Part shown: positions 26,593 to 34,573 of the stretch, in pieces
Numbering within the stretch: position 1 is the first letter of the stretch
Layout: every line of letters begins with the position of its first letter
Notes under the pieces: generated by a model
Told to the model about the DNA's origin: nothing
Database searches by the model: none
What the model saw: only the letters and a program-made list of their open reading frames with translations
From: Streptomyces alboflavus
GTDB taxonomy: Bacteria > Actinomycetota > Actinomycetes > Streptomycetales > Streptomycetaceae
Length of the DNA: 64,000 nt
Direction: 5' to 3'
Assembly: GCF_000716675.1 (NCBI RefSeq)
Contig: NZ_JNXT01000013.1
Coordinates: 62,001 to 126,000 of the forward strand
Translations under genes and position numbers: made by a program

Positions 26593-28371
26593 ATGGCCGA
26601 CGCCCCGGACACCCTCGCGGCCGCACCACCCACCCCGCCCGTCCCCCTCACCGCCCTGCTCGCCCACGAGGAGCTGGGCCTGCGCCAGATCGCGGGCCCG
26701 GACGCGGCGCGCACCGGCGCCGTCGTGCACTGGGTGCACACCTCGGAGATGGCCGACCCCTACCCCTACCTGCTGGGCGGCGAGCTGCTGCTCACGGCCG
26801 GGGTGCACGTCCCCGCGGCGGACGCGGACAGAGTGGCCGACCGTCTCGACGCGTACGCGGCGCGCATCGTCGCGGCGGGCGGCGCCGCGCTCGGCTTCGG
26901 GGTGGCCCCGGTGCACGACACGGTGCCGGAGGCCCTGGTCGACGCCTGCGAACGCCACGGCCTGCCGCTCCTGGAGGTACCCCCGCGCACGACCTTCAGC
27001 GGCGTCGCCCGCGCGGTCTGGCAGCTCATGGCCGAGGCCCGGCACGCCGAACTCCGCCGCGTCACCCAGGCCCAGCAGGGCCTCGCGGCAGCCGCCTCCC
27101 GCCCGGACCCGGTCCCGGCCCTGCTCCGCCAGCTGGCGGCCCGCCTCAGTGGGTACGCGGCGCTGTACGGGGCCGACGGCACGCCCGCACAGAGCGCGGG
27201 CACACCGCCGGAGCCGGGGGCGGGGGCGGCGCTGGGGCGGCTGGTGGGGGTGGTGAATCCGGGCGGGGGTACGCCTTCGGACGAGGGCCGGGGCACGGGT
27301 GCGGGCGGGAGCGCGGCGCGGGGGCAGGCGGAACGGGCCCCGCGTCCGGCGCCCGCCTCCGCCACCGACACCGTCGCCGGGACCCACCTCGCCGCGTACG
27401 CGCTCGCCGGGGCGCACGGTCTCGCCCTCGGGGTGGCCACGCGGCAACGGGAGCCGGGCGACCACACGCTGGCCGGGGTCGCCGCCGTGCTCCTGTCGCT
27501 GCTGACCGCACCGCACCAAGGCGCGGCCGAGTCGGCCCGGTCGGCGGCGCTGGTCCGGCTCCTTCTCGGCGCGGCCCCCGAGGACGTGGCGCCGCTGCTC
27601 GGCCCCGGACGGTGGACCGTCGTCCACGCCCGCGTACGCGGCGGCGACCACGAGCGGACACCGGCGACCCCGGCGTCCCTGGCGGCGGCCCTCGGCAGCG
27701 TCCTGGCGGACGACGGCAGGGGGGTCGACGGCGGAGGGGCGGCCGACCCCCGCGGGGTGGCTCGCGACGAGTCGACGGACGGCGGCGGCCGGGAGGCCGG
27801 GAGCAGCAAGGAAACCGGGAGCGGCCGGGAAGCCGGGAGCAGCAAGGAAGCCGGGAGCAGCCGGGAAGCCGGGAGCGGCAAGGAAGCCGAGAGCCGCACC
27901 CCCGGCGCAGGCACCCCCCGCCCCGTACGCCTGCTCCTGCCCGCCGACCGGGAACCCGCCCCGCAGGCCGGCTGGACGCTCGGAGTCTCCGCGCCCGCCG
28001 GGGCCGAGGCCCTGCCCGCCGCCGACGCGCAGGCCGCGCGGGCCCTGCGCCGGGCGGAGGCGACCCGGGTGCCGTTCGTGCGGCACCGCGAGACGGGTCT
28101 GGCCGGGCTTGTCGCGCCCGCCGAGGCCGACGCGCACGCGCGGACCCTGCTCGCCCCGCTCGGCGACGGCGGCCCCCTGCCCGAGACCCTGCGCACCTGG
28201 CTGTCCCTGCACGGCAGTTGGGACCGCACCGCCGCGGCCCTGTCCGTGCACCGCAACACCGTCCGCCAGCGCGTCACCCGCTGCGCGACGCTGCTCGACG
28301 TGGACCTGGACGACCCAGACGTCCGGATGGAGCTGTGGTTCGCGCTGGGGCGTACGGGTGGAGCGGGCTGA
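26593..28371 (+). CDS. PucR family transcriptional regulator
   Basis: A 592-residue regulator. Residues about 15-140 form the PucR ligand-responsive domain (VVHWVHTSEMADPYPYLLGG; GLPLLEVPPRTTFSGVARAV). The C-terminal 55 residues form the helix-turn-helix (LRTWLSLHGSWDRTAAALSV, then HRNTVRQRV). Between them, residues 398-434 are a low-complexity repeat of six-residue units. The ATG at 26593 follows GGAGGA; an in-frame ATG at 26578 is possible. PucR proteins usually control uptake and breakdown of nitrogen compounds, which fits the divergent symporter. Confidence 0.88.
   Translation: MADAPDTLAAAPPTPPVPLTALLAHEELGLRQIAGPDAARTGAVVHWVHTSEMADPYPYLLGGELLLTAGVHVPAADADRVADRLDAYAARIVAAGGAALGFGVAPVHDTVPEALVDACERHGLPLLEVPPRTTFSGVARAVWQLMAEARHAELRRVTQAQQGLAAAASRPDPVPALLRQLAARLSGYAALYGADGTPAQSAGTPPEPGAGAALGRLVGVVNPGGGTPSDEGRGTGAGGSAARGQAERAPRPAPASATDTVAGTHLAAYALAGAHGLALGVATRQREPGDHTLAGVAAVLLSLLTAPHQGAAESARSAALVRLLLGAAPEDVAPLLGPGRWTVVHARVRGGDHERTPATPASLAAALGSVLADDGRGVDGGGAADPRGVARDESTDGGGREAGSSKETGSGREAGSSKEAGSSREAGSGKEAESRTPGAGTPRPVRLLLPADREPAPQAGWTLGVSAPAGAEALPAADAQAARALRRAEATRVPFVRHRETGLAGLVAPAEADAHARTLLAPLGDGGPLPETLRTWLSLHGSWDRTAAALSVHRNTVRQRVTRCATLLDVDLDDPDVRMELWFALGRTGGAG
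27785..27895 (+). repeat. 18-bp minisatellite inside the PucR gene
   Basis: About six imperfect copies of GGGAGCAGCAAGGAAGCC encode repeats of G-S-(S/G)-(K/R)-E-(A/T). The frame is preserved because the unit is 18 bases. It forms a charged linker between the sensor and DNA-binding parts. Confidence 0.85.
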
Positions 28372-28518
28372 ACGGGGTCCTGCCGCGCGGTCCTGCGACG
28401 GCACCCCCGCGGAACAGTCCCCTCCGCCTCACCCCGCCCCCAGAACGTGAGTCGCCGCACAGGTCCGGCCTGCGGGACGGCCCGCGCCGGGGTCGTTGAC
28501 GACGGCACAATGGGTCGC

Positions 28519-29301
28519 ATGCCGATACCCAGCCGCGCCGCGCTCGTCGACCATCTCGTCCGCACCCGCATCGCGGGCGATGTCGCGACGCCCCGCGACA
28601 ACAACCTCTCCCACTACCGCAAACTCGCGAACGGCGACCGCCACTACTGGCTGGGCCTGGAGCTGGGCGACCGCTGGACCGACGAGCAGGACGTGCTCGC
28701 GGTGATGGCCGAGCGCTGCGGCGTGAACGACGACCCCGAGTACCGCCAGGGTCAGGACACCATCGACCCGGAGCTGACCGTCGACGCCCTGGAGCGGATG
28801 GCGGGACGGCTGCGCAAGGCCGCGTCCGCCAAGGAGCGCGTGCTGTTCGCGACCGGCCACCCCGGGGGCCTCCTCGACGTGCACCGCGCGACGGCCGCCG
28901 CGCTGCGCGCCGCGGGCTGCGAGATCGTCGTCATCCCCGAAGGCCTCACCGCCGACGAGGGCTTCGTCTTCCAGTTCGCGGACGTGGCCGTCCTGGAACG
29001 CGGCGCGACGCTGTGGCACACCCACTCGCCGGAGCCGATGAACGCGATCCTGGACGGGCTCCTTCGCGAGGAGCGCCCGCTGCCGGACCTCGTGGTCGCC
29101 GACCACGGCTGGGCGGGCCGCGCGGGCCAGCGCGGGATCGACTCCGTCGGGTACGCGGACTGCAACGACCCGGCCCTGTTCATCGGCGAGGCAGAGGGCA
29201 CCGTCCAGGTCACGGTGCCCCTTGACGACCACGTGACGAGCCCGCGGTTCTACGACCCGCTGACGGCGTACCTGCTGGACGCGGCCGGGCTCGATCAGTA
29301 G
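28519..29301 (+). CDS. Phosphatase-like protein, SCO2771-type family
   Basis: A 260-residue cytoplasmic protein resembling the actinobacterial family that databases name after SCO2771 and label phosphatase; that name is from memory. Seen directly: RDNNLSHYRKLANGDRHYW near the N-terminus, LFATGHPGGLLDVHRATAAA (a Gly-His-Pro loop), PDLVVADHGWAGRAGQRG and GYADCNDPALF, giving several Asp/His clusters suited to metal or phosphate chemistry. The start could be ATG 28510 or 28519; neither has a strong ribosome site. Its stop overlaps the end of the convergent CDF gene by seven bases. Confidence 0.7.
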   Translation: MPIPSRAALVDHLVRTRIAGDVATPRDNNLSHYRKLANGDRHYWLGLELGDRWTDEQDVLAVMAERCGVNDDPEYRQGQDTIDPELTVDALERMAGRLRKAASAKERVLFATGHPGGLLDVHRATAAALRAAGCEIVVIPEGLTADEGFVFQFADVAVLERGATLWHTHSPEPMNAILDGLLREERPLPDLVVADHGWAGRAGQRGIDSVGYADCNDPALFIGEAEGTVQVTVPLDDHVTSPRFYDPLTAYLLDAAGLDQ

Positions 29302-30239
29302 GGCGTCGGGTCCAGATACACCCGGCGCACTCCGGGGAACCGCTCCCGCACCCGCCGTTCCGCCCGCTCGCACGCCTCCTCGACCTCCGCCGCCGTCGAG
29401 GCGTCCCGGAAGTTGACCTTGGCCGCGACCAGTGCCTCGCGTGGCCCCTGCACCAGGGTCGTCAGCTCAAGGACCGCCTCGATGTGGTCGTCGGCCAGCA
29501 ACTGCTCGCGGATGCGCTGCCGCATGGGCGCGGGCAACGGCCGCCCGATCAACAGCTCCGCGTTGGCGTGCCCGAGCACCCACGCCACGTACACGAGCAG
29601 CACGCCGATGCACAGGGACGCGACGCCGTCCCAGACGCCGGAGCCGGTGAGCTGACCGCCGAGGAGTCCGCCCGCGGCGAGCAGGAGGCCCACGAGGGCG
29701 GCCGAGTCCTCCATGACCACGGCCTTCACGGCGGTGTCGGGCGTGTGCCGCAGATAGTGCTTGACGTGCACCCCGAACCGGTCGGCCTCGCCGCGCGCCT
29801 GCTTGAGGCCGGTGCGCAGGGAGTAGCCCTCCAGGAGGAAGGCGACGCCGAGGACGAGGTACGAGACGAGCGGGTCGCCCGGTTCCTCGCCGTGTGTGAG
29901 GGTGTGGACGCCGTCGTACACGGCGAAGACGCCGCCGCCGACGAACGTGGCGACGGAGGCGAGCAGCGCCCAGATGTAGCGGGCACCGCCGTAGCCGAGC
30001 GGATGGTCCTCGTCGGCGGGCCGCCGCGCGCTCTTCAGCGAGACGAGCAGCATCAGCTCCGTGACGGTGTCGGCCACGGAGTGCGCCGCCTCCGACAGCA
30101 TCGCGCTCGACCCGCTGACGACCCCCGCGACGGCTTTGGCGACGGCGATGCCGAGGTTGGCGAGGGCGGCGACCAGCACGGTAAGGACGCTCTCGCCGTC
30201 CGTGCCGCCCTTGGGGGCATTTGACACTGTTTCAGCCAT
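29295..30239 (-). CDS. Cation diffusion facilitator (CDF) family transporter
   Basis: Membrane metal/proton antiporter of 314 residues with about five or six hydrophobic segments and a cytoplasmic C-terminal domain. The second membrane helix has SEAAHSVADTVTE, the HxxxD metal site, and DEDHPLGYGGARYIW follows in the usual loop. The fifth helix reads MEDSAALVGLLLA, with acidic residues in place of the second HxxxD, as in the SLC30A9-like branch. Zn, Mn or Co export is possible; the metal is not readable. It is divergent from the DJ-1 gene across a striking 31-bp dyad. Confidence 0.88.
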   Translation of the reverse strand: MAETVSNAPKGGTDGESVLTVLVAALANLGIAVAKAVAGVVSGSSAMLSEAAHSVADTVTELMLLVSLKSARRPADEDHPLGYGGARYIWALLASVATFVGGGVFAVYDGVHTLTHGEEPGDPLVSYLVLGVAFLLEGYSLRTGLKQARGEADRFGVHVKHYLRHTPDTAVKAVVMEDSAALVGLLLAAGGLLGGQLTGSGVWDGVASLCIGVLLVYVAWVLGHANAELLIGRPLPAPMRQRIREQLLADDHIEAVLELTTLVQGPREALVAAKVNFRDASTAAEVEEACERAERRVRERFPGVRRVYLDPTPY

Positions 30240-30274
30240 GTTGAGGGAGTATGCCGGACGGACCTTACCCCTTG

Positions 30275-30305
30275 CTTACAGCCAGACTTTTAGTCTGACT
30301 GTAAG
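30275..30305. promoter_or_regulatory. 31-bp near-perfect operator between CDF and DJ-1 genes
   Basis: The left arm CTTACAGCCAGACT (30275-30288) and right arm AGTCTGACTGTAAG (30292-30305) are complementary at 13 of 14 positions around TTT. It lies 36 bp from the CDF start and 77 bp from the DJ-1 start. The MarR gene at 31171 encodes the nearest candidate binder; TetR or GntR proteins also use such sites. Confidence 0.65.
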
Positions 30306-30381
30306 TCGCTTCCGTCGAGGCGGCCGTTCCACCAAGGCACCGCCACCAAGGCACCTCCACCGAGGCAGGGAGAAAAGGACC

Positions 30382-31095
30382 ATGTCCGACGAACAGCGTC
30401 CGCTGAACATCGCGATCCTGGTGTGCCCCGGCTTCATGCCGGTCGACGTCATCGCCTTCCACTGGGCCCTGAGCGCCCAGCCCCGGACAACCGTCCACCT
30501 CGTCGGGAAGACCCTGGACGAGATCGCGGGCCACCCCCACTTCCCCACGCGCGCCACCACCACGTTCGAGGACTGCCCGGCCGACCTGGACGTCCTGTAC
30601 ACGGGCGCGGTGCCCGTAGAGGTCCTGGAGGACGCCGAGACGCTGGCCTTCCTCGCCGACCGGGGCAGCCGTGCCACCTGGGTCGCGGGCGTCTGCGCGG
30701 GCAGCCTGCTCCTCGGCGCCGCGGGCCTGCTCCGCGGCTACCGCGCCACGAGCAACTTCCACATGTACGACCTGCTGCCGTACTACGGCGCGACCCTGGT
30801 GCCGACGAACCACGTCGTGGAGGACGGCAACCGCCTCACGGCAGGACCCGCGACCGGATCCCACGAGATCGCCCTGCGGGTCGTCCAGGACCTCCGCGGC
30901 ATCGAGGCCGCGCGCCTGACCGAGCTGACCATGGAGTACGCCCCGACGCCCCCGTTCGGCGTCGGCACACCGGAGCTGGCGGGCCCCGAGCTCACCCGGG
31001 CCGCGATCGCCGCGACGGCCGCGGACGTCGGCCCCTTCCTCGACGCCTCGAAGCGGGCGGCCGAGCGGCTCGGCGTCCTGGTGCGACCGGCCTGA
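30382..31095 (+). CDS. DJ-1/PfpI family protein
   Basis: A 237-residue class I glutamine amidotransferase-like protein. The nucleophile elbow WVAGVCAGSLLLGAAGLL places Cys105 as the likely reactive residue, and the N-terminal IAILVCPGFMPVDVIAFHWA is the usual first strand. It resembles the isonitrile hydratase/ThiJ branch more than protease-like PfpI, but the substrate is unknown. The ATG at 30382 follows AAAAGGA. It is divergent from the CDF gene and 75 bases upstream of a MarR gene, so the three may form one stress-responsive unit. Confidence 0.87.
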   Translation: MSDEQRPLNIAILVCPGFMPVDVIAFHWALSAQPRTTVHLVGKTLDEIAGHPHFPTRATTTFEDCPADLDVLYTGAVPVEVLEDAETLAFLADRGSRATWVAGVCAGSLLLGAAGLLRGYRATSNFHMYDLLPYYGATLVPTNHVVEDGNRLTAGPATGSHEIALRVVQDLRGIEAARLTELTMEYAPTPPFGVGTPELAGPELTRAAIAATAADVGPFLDASKRAAERLGVLVRPA

Positions 31096-31170
31096 TCACC
31101 CGGGGCCCCGGCCTGGGACACTGACTCCGGCACGTCCCGCACGCACGGACACCGGTAGGGAGAGTCACAG

Positions 31171-31614
31171 GTGAGCAACGCGCCGGAGAGTGCGCCGTCG
31201 ACCGTCATGCTGGTGATCGCCACCGGACGGCGGCTCCAGGAGCGGCTGGAGGCGCGGCTCGTGGACATGGGTCTGTCGCTGCGGCTCTTCGGGGCCCTCG
31301 GACACATCTCCCGCGACGCCGACCTGTCCTACAGCGACCTGGCGCGGCGCGCGGGCGTCACGAGCCAGAGCATGCGCGCCACCGTCCTCATGCTGGAGGA
31401 GCTGGGGGCGGTGGAGCGCAACCTGCGGGGGCAGGGGCACCGCGCGCGCCTCGAACTGACCGAGCGGGGCCGAGCGCTGCTCGACCGGGCCCGGGGCGTC
31501 GTGGCCGAGCTGGACGAGGAGTTCCTCGCGGACGCCCCGGCAGGCGGCAAGCAGGCGGTGGACGAGGCGTGCCACCGCGCCCTGGAGACGCCGCTCCCCT
31601 TCCGGCCCGCGTAG
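31171..31614 (+). CDS. MarR family transcriptional regulator
   Basis: A 147-residue MarR-type winged-helix regulator. The DNA-binding part reads LSYSDLARRAGVTSQSMRAT and VLMLEELGAVERNLRGQGHR, followed by the wing ARLELTERGRALLDRA. A ribosome site AGGGAGAG lies upstream of the GTG. It probably controls the adjacent DJ-1 gene, and perhaps the CDF gene, through the dyad at 30275-30305. Its 3' end lies in a 27-bp tandem duplication that reaches the stop of the convergent thioesterase gene. Confidence 0.88.
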   Translation: MSNAPESAPSTVMLVIATGRRLQERLEARLVDMGLSLRLFGALGHISRDADLSYSDLARRAGVTSQSMRATVLMLEELGAVERNLRGQGHRARLELTERGRALLDRARGVVAELDEEFLADAPAGGKQAVDEACHRALETPLPFRPA

Positions 31615-31654
31615 GGCCAGCGCCCGCTCCGGCCCGCGTAGGGTCAGCGCCCGC
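31601..31654. repeat. 27-bp tandem duplication spanning two convergent stop codons
   Basis: Bases 31601-31627 and 31628-31654 are identical except for one C/T. The first copy holds the MarR TAG stop; the second holds the thioesterase TGA stop (31644-31646). A recent slippage duplication is the simplest reading. Confidence 0.8.
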
Positions 31655-32519
31655 GCGGGACCCGGACCACGCCCTCCTGGATGACGGTCACGGCCAGCCG
31701 TCCGTCGCGCGTCCAGATGCGCGCCTGCCCGAGGCCCCGGCCGCCCGACGCCGAGGGCGACTCCTGGTCGTAGAGGAGCCACTCGTCGGCCCGGAACGGG
31801 CGGTGGAACCACATCGCGTGGTCCAGGGAGGCGCCGACGACGTCCCCGACGGCCCAGCCGCCGCGCCCGTGGGCGAGCAGCACGGAGTCGAGGAGCGTCA
31901 TGTCGGACACGTAGGTGGCCAGGCACAGGTGGAGCAGCGATCCCGCGTGCTCCCCCTCGAGCTTGCCGTTGGTGCGGAACCAGACCTGGGAGCGCGCCTC
32001 CCGGGGCCGCCCCACCGTGCCCCACGGCGGCAGGTCCGCGTACCGCAGGTCGACGGCGGCGCGCGCGTCGAGCAGGCGCTGGGCGACGTCCGGCGGCAGG
32101 TGCAGCGGCAGCGCATCGGCGGCGGTGGGCAGCGTCTCGGGGTCGGGCGCGGGCGGCATCCCGTCCTGGTGCTCGAGCCCCTCCTCGTACGCCTGGAAGG
32201 ACGCGGAGAGGTGGAAGATCGGCTGTCCGTGCTGCACGGCGACGACGCGGCGCGTGGTGAAGGAGCGGCCGTCGCGGATGCGGTCGACGGTGTAGACGAT
32301 GGGCGCGCCGGGGTCGCCGGGGCGCAGGAAGTAGGCGTGCAGGGAGTGCGCGGGCCTGGCGTCGGGGACGGTGCGCCCGGCGGCGACCAGGGCCTGCGCG
32401 GCGACCTGGCCGCCGAAGACCCGCGGTACGAGCGACGTCCGGCTGACGCCGCGGAAGATGTCCTCCTCGACCCGTTCCAGGTCGAGGAGGCCGAGCAGGC
32501 TTTCGAGTTCCTCGCTCAT
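31644..32519 (-). CDS. tesB: Acyl-CoA thioesterase II (TesB family)
   Basis: Double-hotdog thioesterase of 291 residues that hydrolyses acyl-CoA to acid and CoA. N-terminal hotdog: VFGGQVAAQALVAAGRTV and AHSLHAYFLRPGDP. C-terminal hotdog: VGASLDHAMWFHRPFRADEW, which holds the catalytic aspartate, and RIWTRDGRLAVTVIQEGVVR, with the Thr/Gln pair of the TesB active site. It lies just downstream of an acyl-CoA dehydrogenase gene on the same strand (7-base gap) and so probably belongs to the same acyl-CoA operon. Physiological chain length is not predictable. Confidence 0.9.
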   Translation of the reverse strand: MSEELESLLGLLDLERVEEDIFRGVSRTSLVPRVFGGQVAAQALVAAGRTVPDARPAHSLHAYFLRPGDPGAPIVYTVDRIRDGRSFTTRRVVAVQHGQPIFHLSASFQAYEEGLEHQDGMPPAPDPETLPTAADALPLHLPPDVAQRLLDARAAVDLRYADLPPWGTVGRPREARSQVWFRTNGKLEGEHAGSLLHLCLATYVSDMTLLDSVLLAHGRGGWAVGDVVGASLDHAMWFHRPFRADEWLLYDQESPSASGGRGLGQARIWTRDGRLAVTVIQEGVVRVPRGR

Positions 32520-32526
32520 CGGCGAG

Positions 32527-33684
32527 TTACAGACCCATCGACTTCGCGATGATCATCTTCATGACCTCGCTGGTGCCGCCGTAGATGCGGTTGACGCGGT
32601 TGTCCGCGTACAGGCGGGCGATCGGGTACTCGTTCATGAAGCCGTAGCCGCCGTGCAGCTGGAGGCAGCGGTCGATGACGCGGTGGGCGACCTCGGTGCA
32701 GAACAGCTTCGCGGACGCGGCCTCGGCGGGGGTCAGCTCACCCGCGTCCAGGGCCTCCAGGGCGCGGTCGGCGACGGCCTCGGCGGCGTCCACCTCGGCC
32801 TGGCAGGCGGCCAGTTCGAACTTGGTGTTCTGGAAGGACGCGACGGACTTGCCGAAGACGGCGCGCTCCTGGACGTACTCCTTGGCGAACCGCACGGCGG
32901 CCTTGGCCTGCGCGTACGCGCCGAACGCGATGCCCCAGCGCTCGGAGGCGAGGTTGTGGCCGAGGTAGCCGAAGCCCTTGTTCTCCTCGCCGAGCAGGTC
33001 CTCGACCGGGACCTGCACGTCGACGAAGGCCAGCTCGGCGGTGTCGGAGACCTTCAGGCCGAGCTTGTCGAGCTTGCGGCCGACGGAGTAGCCCGCGGAC
33101 TTGGTGTCGACGGCGAACAGGGAGATGCCGAAGCGGCGGTCGTCCTCGCGCGGGGCGGAGGTGCGGGCGCAGACGATGACGCGGTCGGCGTGCACGCCGC
33201 CGGTGATGAAGGTCTTGGCGCCGTTGAGGACGTAGTGCGTGCCGTCCTCGGAGAGCTTGGCGGTGGTCTTCATGCCCGCGACGTCGGAGCCGGTGCCGGG
33301 CTCGGTCATAGCGAGCGCCCACATCTCCTCGCCGGAGACGAACTTGGGCAGGAAGCGCTTCTTCTGCTCGTCGGTGGCGAGCATCTCGATGTACGGCAGG
33401 CCGAGCAGCACGTGTACGCCGGAGCCGCCGAAGGAGACGCCCGCGCGGGCCGTCTCCTCGTACATGACCGCCTCGAACTTGTGCGAGTCGATACCGGCGC
33501 CGCCGAACTCCTCGGGGACGCGGATGCCGAAGACGCCGAGGTCGGCGAGCTTGTAGTAGAAGTCCCTCGGCGCCTGGCCCGCCGCGAACCACTCGTCGTA
33601 CACGGGCACGACCTCGGCCTCGATGAAGGCCCGGACGGTCTCCCGGAATGCCTCGTGGTCCTCGGTGAAAACGGTTCGGCGCAC
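32527..33684 (-). CDS. Acyl-CoA dehydrogenase
   Basis: FAD-dependent acyl-CoA dehydrogenase of 385 residues. Family motifs include MWALAMTEPGTGSDVAGMKT (FAD/substrate loop), YVLNGAKTFITGGVHADRVI and the C-terminal LQLHGGYGFMNEYPIARLYA. The position that holds the catalytic glutamate in short- and medium-chain enzymes reads YGGTSEVMK, with glycine. The base must therefore come from elsewhere, as in isovaleryl- and long-chain-type enzymes. It forms a likely operon with tesB. A candidate operator lies 46-53 bp upstream of its start. Confidence 0.92.
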   Translation of the reverse strand: MRRTVFTEDHEAFRETVRAFIEAEVVPVYDEWFAAGQAPRDFYYKLADLGVFGIRVPEEFGGAGIDSHKFEAVMYEETARAGVSFGGSGVHVLLGLPYIEMLATDEQKKRFLPKFVSGEEMWALAMTEPGTGSDVAGMKTTAKLSEDGTHYVLNGAKTFITGGVHADRVIVCARTSAPREDDRRFGISLFAVDTKSAGYSVGRKLDKLGLKVSDTAELAFVDVQVPVEDLLGEENKGFGYLGHNLASERWGIAFGAYAQAKAAVRFAKEYVQERAVFGKSVASFQNTKFELAACQAEVDAAEAVADRALEALDAGELTPAEAASAKLFCTEVAHRVIDRCLQLHGGYGFMNEYPIARLYADNRVNRIYGGTSEVMKMIIAKSMGL

Positions 33685-33729
33685 GATTGAGCTCCCTGGG
33701 TCACGGATCCGGCCAAGTGCTTCTTGGCT

Positions 33730-33737
33730 AAGCGCTT
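33730..33737. promoter_or_regulatory. Candidate operator upstream of the acyl-CoA dehydrogenase-tesB pair
   Basis: The palindrome AAGCGCTT is extended on one side as AAGCGCTTGCTCA, a half-site pattern that I associate with TetR-controlled acyl-CoA genes in actinobacteria. A second small dyad, CCAAG-TGCTT-CTTGG (33713-33727), lies beside it. Which regulator binds is unknown; the sites differ from those of the TetR gene at 33894. Confidence 0.35.
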
Positions 33738-33820
33738 GCTCAGGGGGAGGTTACCCGTGGGTTCGCGTGACCGTCCAGGGCGAGAATCGTGACCGCCGGT
33801 TCTGGGGCGCCGCCGGTCGT

Positions 33821-33876
33821 GGCCTTCGGCCTACTCGTCCTCAAACGCCGGACAGGCTTGAATTGCCCGCCCGGTT
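33821..33876. repeat. Intergenic repeat, copy D (partial)
   Basis: The core CCTCAAACGCCGGACAGGCT (33839-33858) matches the left inner arm of copy A at 19 of 20 bases and is preceded by the small hairpin GGCCTTCGGCC. The mirror arm is missing. It lies just beyond the stop of the TetR gene. Confidence 0.75.
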
Positions 33877-33893
33877 CGATGTCACCCCGCCGG

Positions 33894-34490
33894 TCAGTTC
33901 TCGCTTGCCGCCGATGCCAGTGCCCCGTGCGCCAACCTGCTCAGGAGGCCCGCCATCCCCTCCCGGCCCGGCAGCGACCCCGGCCGCCCCAGGTGCGGCG
34001 TCGAGTTCAGGAGGCCGAAGACCGCGTGCACGGATGCCCGCGCCTCCGCCTCCGCCAGGCCCGCGTACACGTCCCGCACCGCGGTCACCCACAGTTCCAC
34101 GTACCGCCGCTGGAGCGAGCGCACCAGCTTGCGGTCGCTGTCCCGCAGGCGGTCCAGCTCGCGGTCGTGGAGAGTGATCAGCGAGCGGTCGTCGAGGGCG
34201 AAGTCGATGTGGCCCTCGATGAGCGAGTCGAGCACGGCCACGGGCGACCCCGCGGCCTCCGCGGCCCGGCGCTCGCCGCCGCGCAGCAGCTGCTCGCTGA
34301 TCCCCACGAGCAGCTCGGCGAGCATCGCGTCCTTGCCCGCGAAGTGGCGGTACAGGCCGGGCCCGCTGATCCCGACCGCGGCCCCTATCTCGTCCACGCC
34401 GACGCCGTGGAAGCCGCGCTCGGCGAAGAGCCGGGCGGCTTCCTTGAGGATCTGCTCGCGGCGGGTGGGGGCGTCGGTCCTGGTGGCCAT
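33894..34490 (-). CDS. TetR family regulator of the acyl-CoA carboxylase operon
   Basis: A 198-residue TetR repressor. The N-terminal helix-turn-helix reads REQILKEAARLFAERGFHGV and EIGAAVGISGPGLYRHFAGK. The all-helical ligand domain follows. It is divergent from the carboxylase operon and faces two matching 16-bp operators (34513-34528 and 34542-34557), so it very likely represses that operon and itself. An acyl-CoA of leucine breakdown is a reasonable inducer, by analogy with other Streptomyces regulators at this position. Confidence 0.92.
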   Translation of the reverse strand: MATRTDAPTRREQILKEAARLFAERGFHGVGVDEIGAAVGISGPGLYRHFAGKDAMLAELLVGISEQLLRGGERRAAEAAGSPVAVLDSLIEGHIDFALDDRSLITLHDRELDRLRDSDRKLVRSLQRRYVELWVTAVRDVYAGLAEAEARASVHAVFGLLNSTPHLGRPGSLPGREGMAGLLSRLAHGALASAASEN

Positions 34491-34512
34491 GGAAGCAATT
34501 CTAGACAGGGCG

Positions 34513-34557
34513 GTTAGCGGTCGTTAACCTTGGCGGCATACGTTAACGCTCACTAAC
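34513..34557. promoter_or_regulatory. Double TetR operator
   Basis: GTTAGCGGTCGTTAAC (34513-34528) and GTTAACGCTCACTAAC (34542-34557) share the pattern GTTARYG-NN-YRYTAAC with centres 29 bp apart, nearly three helical turns. The second ends 17 bases before the carboxylase start. Two repressor dimers could bind one face and block both divergent genes. Confidence 0.7.
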
Positions 34558-34573
34558 AGTGGGAGCACAGCGG

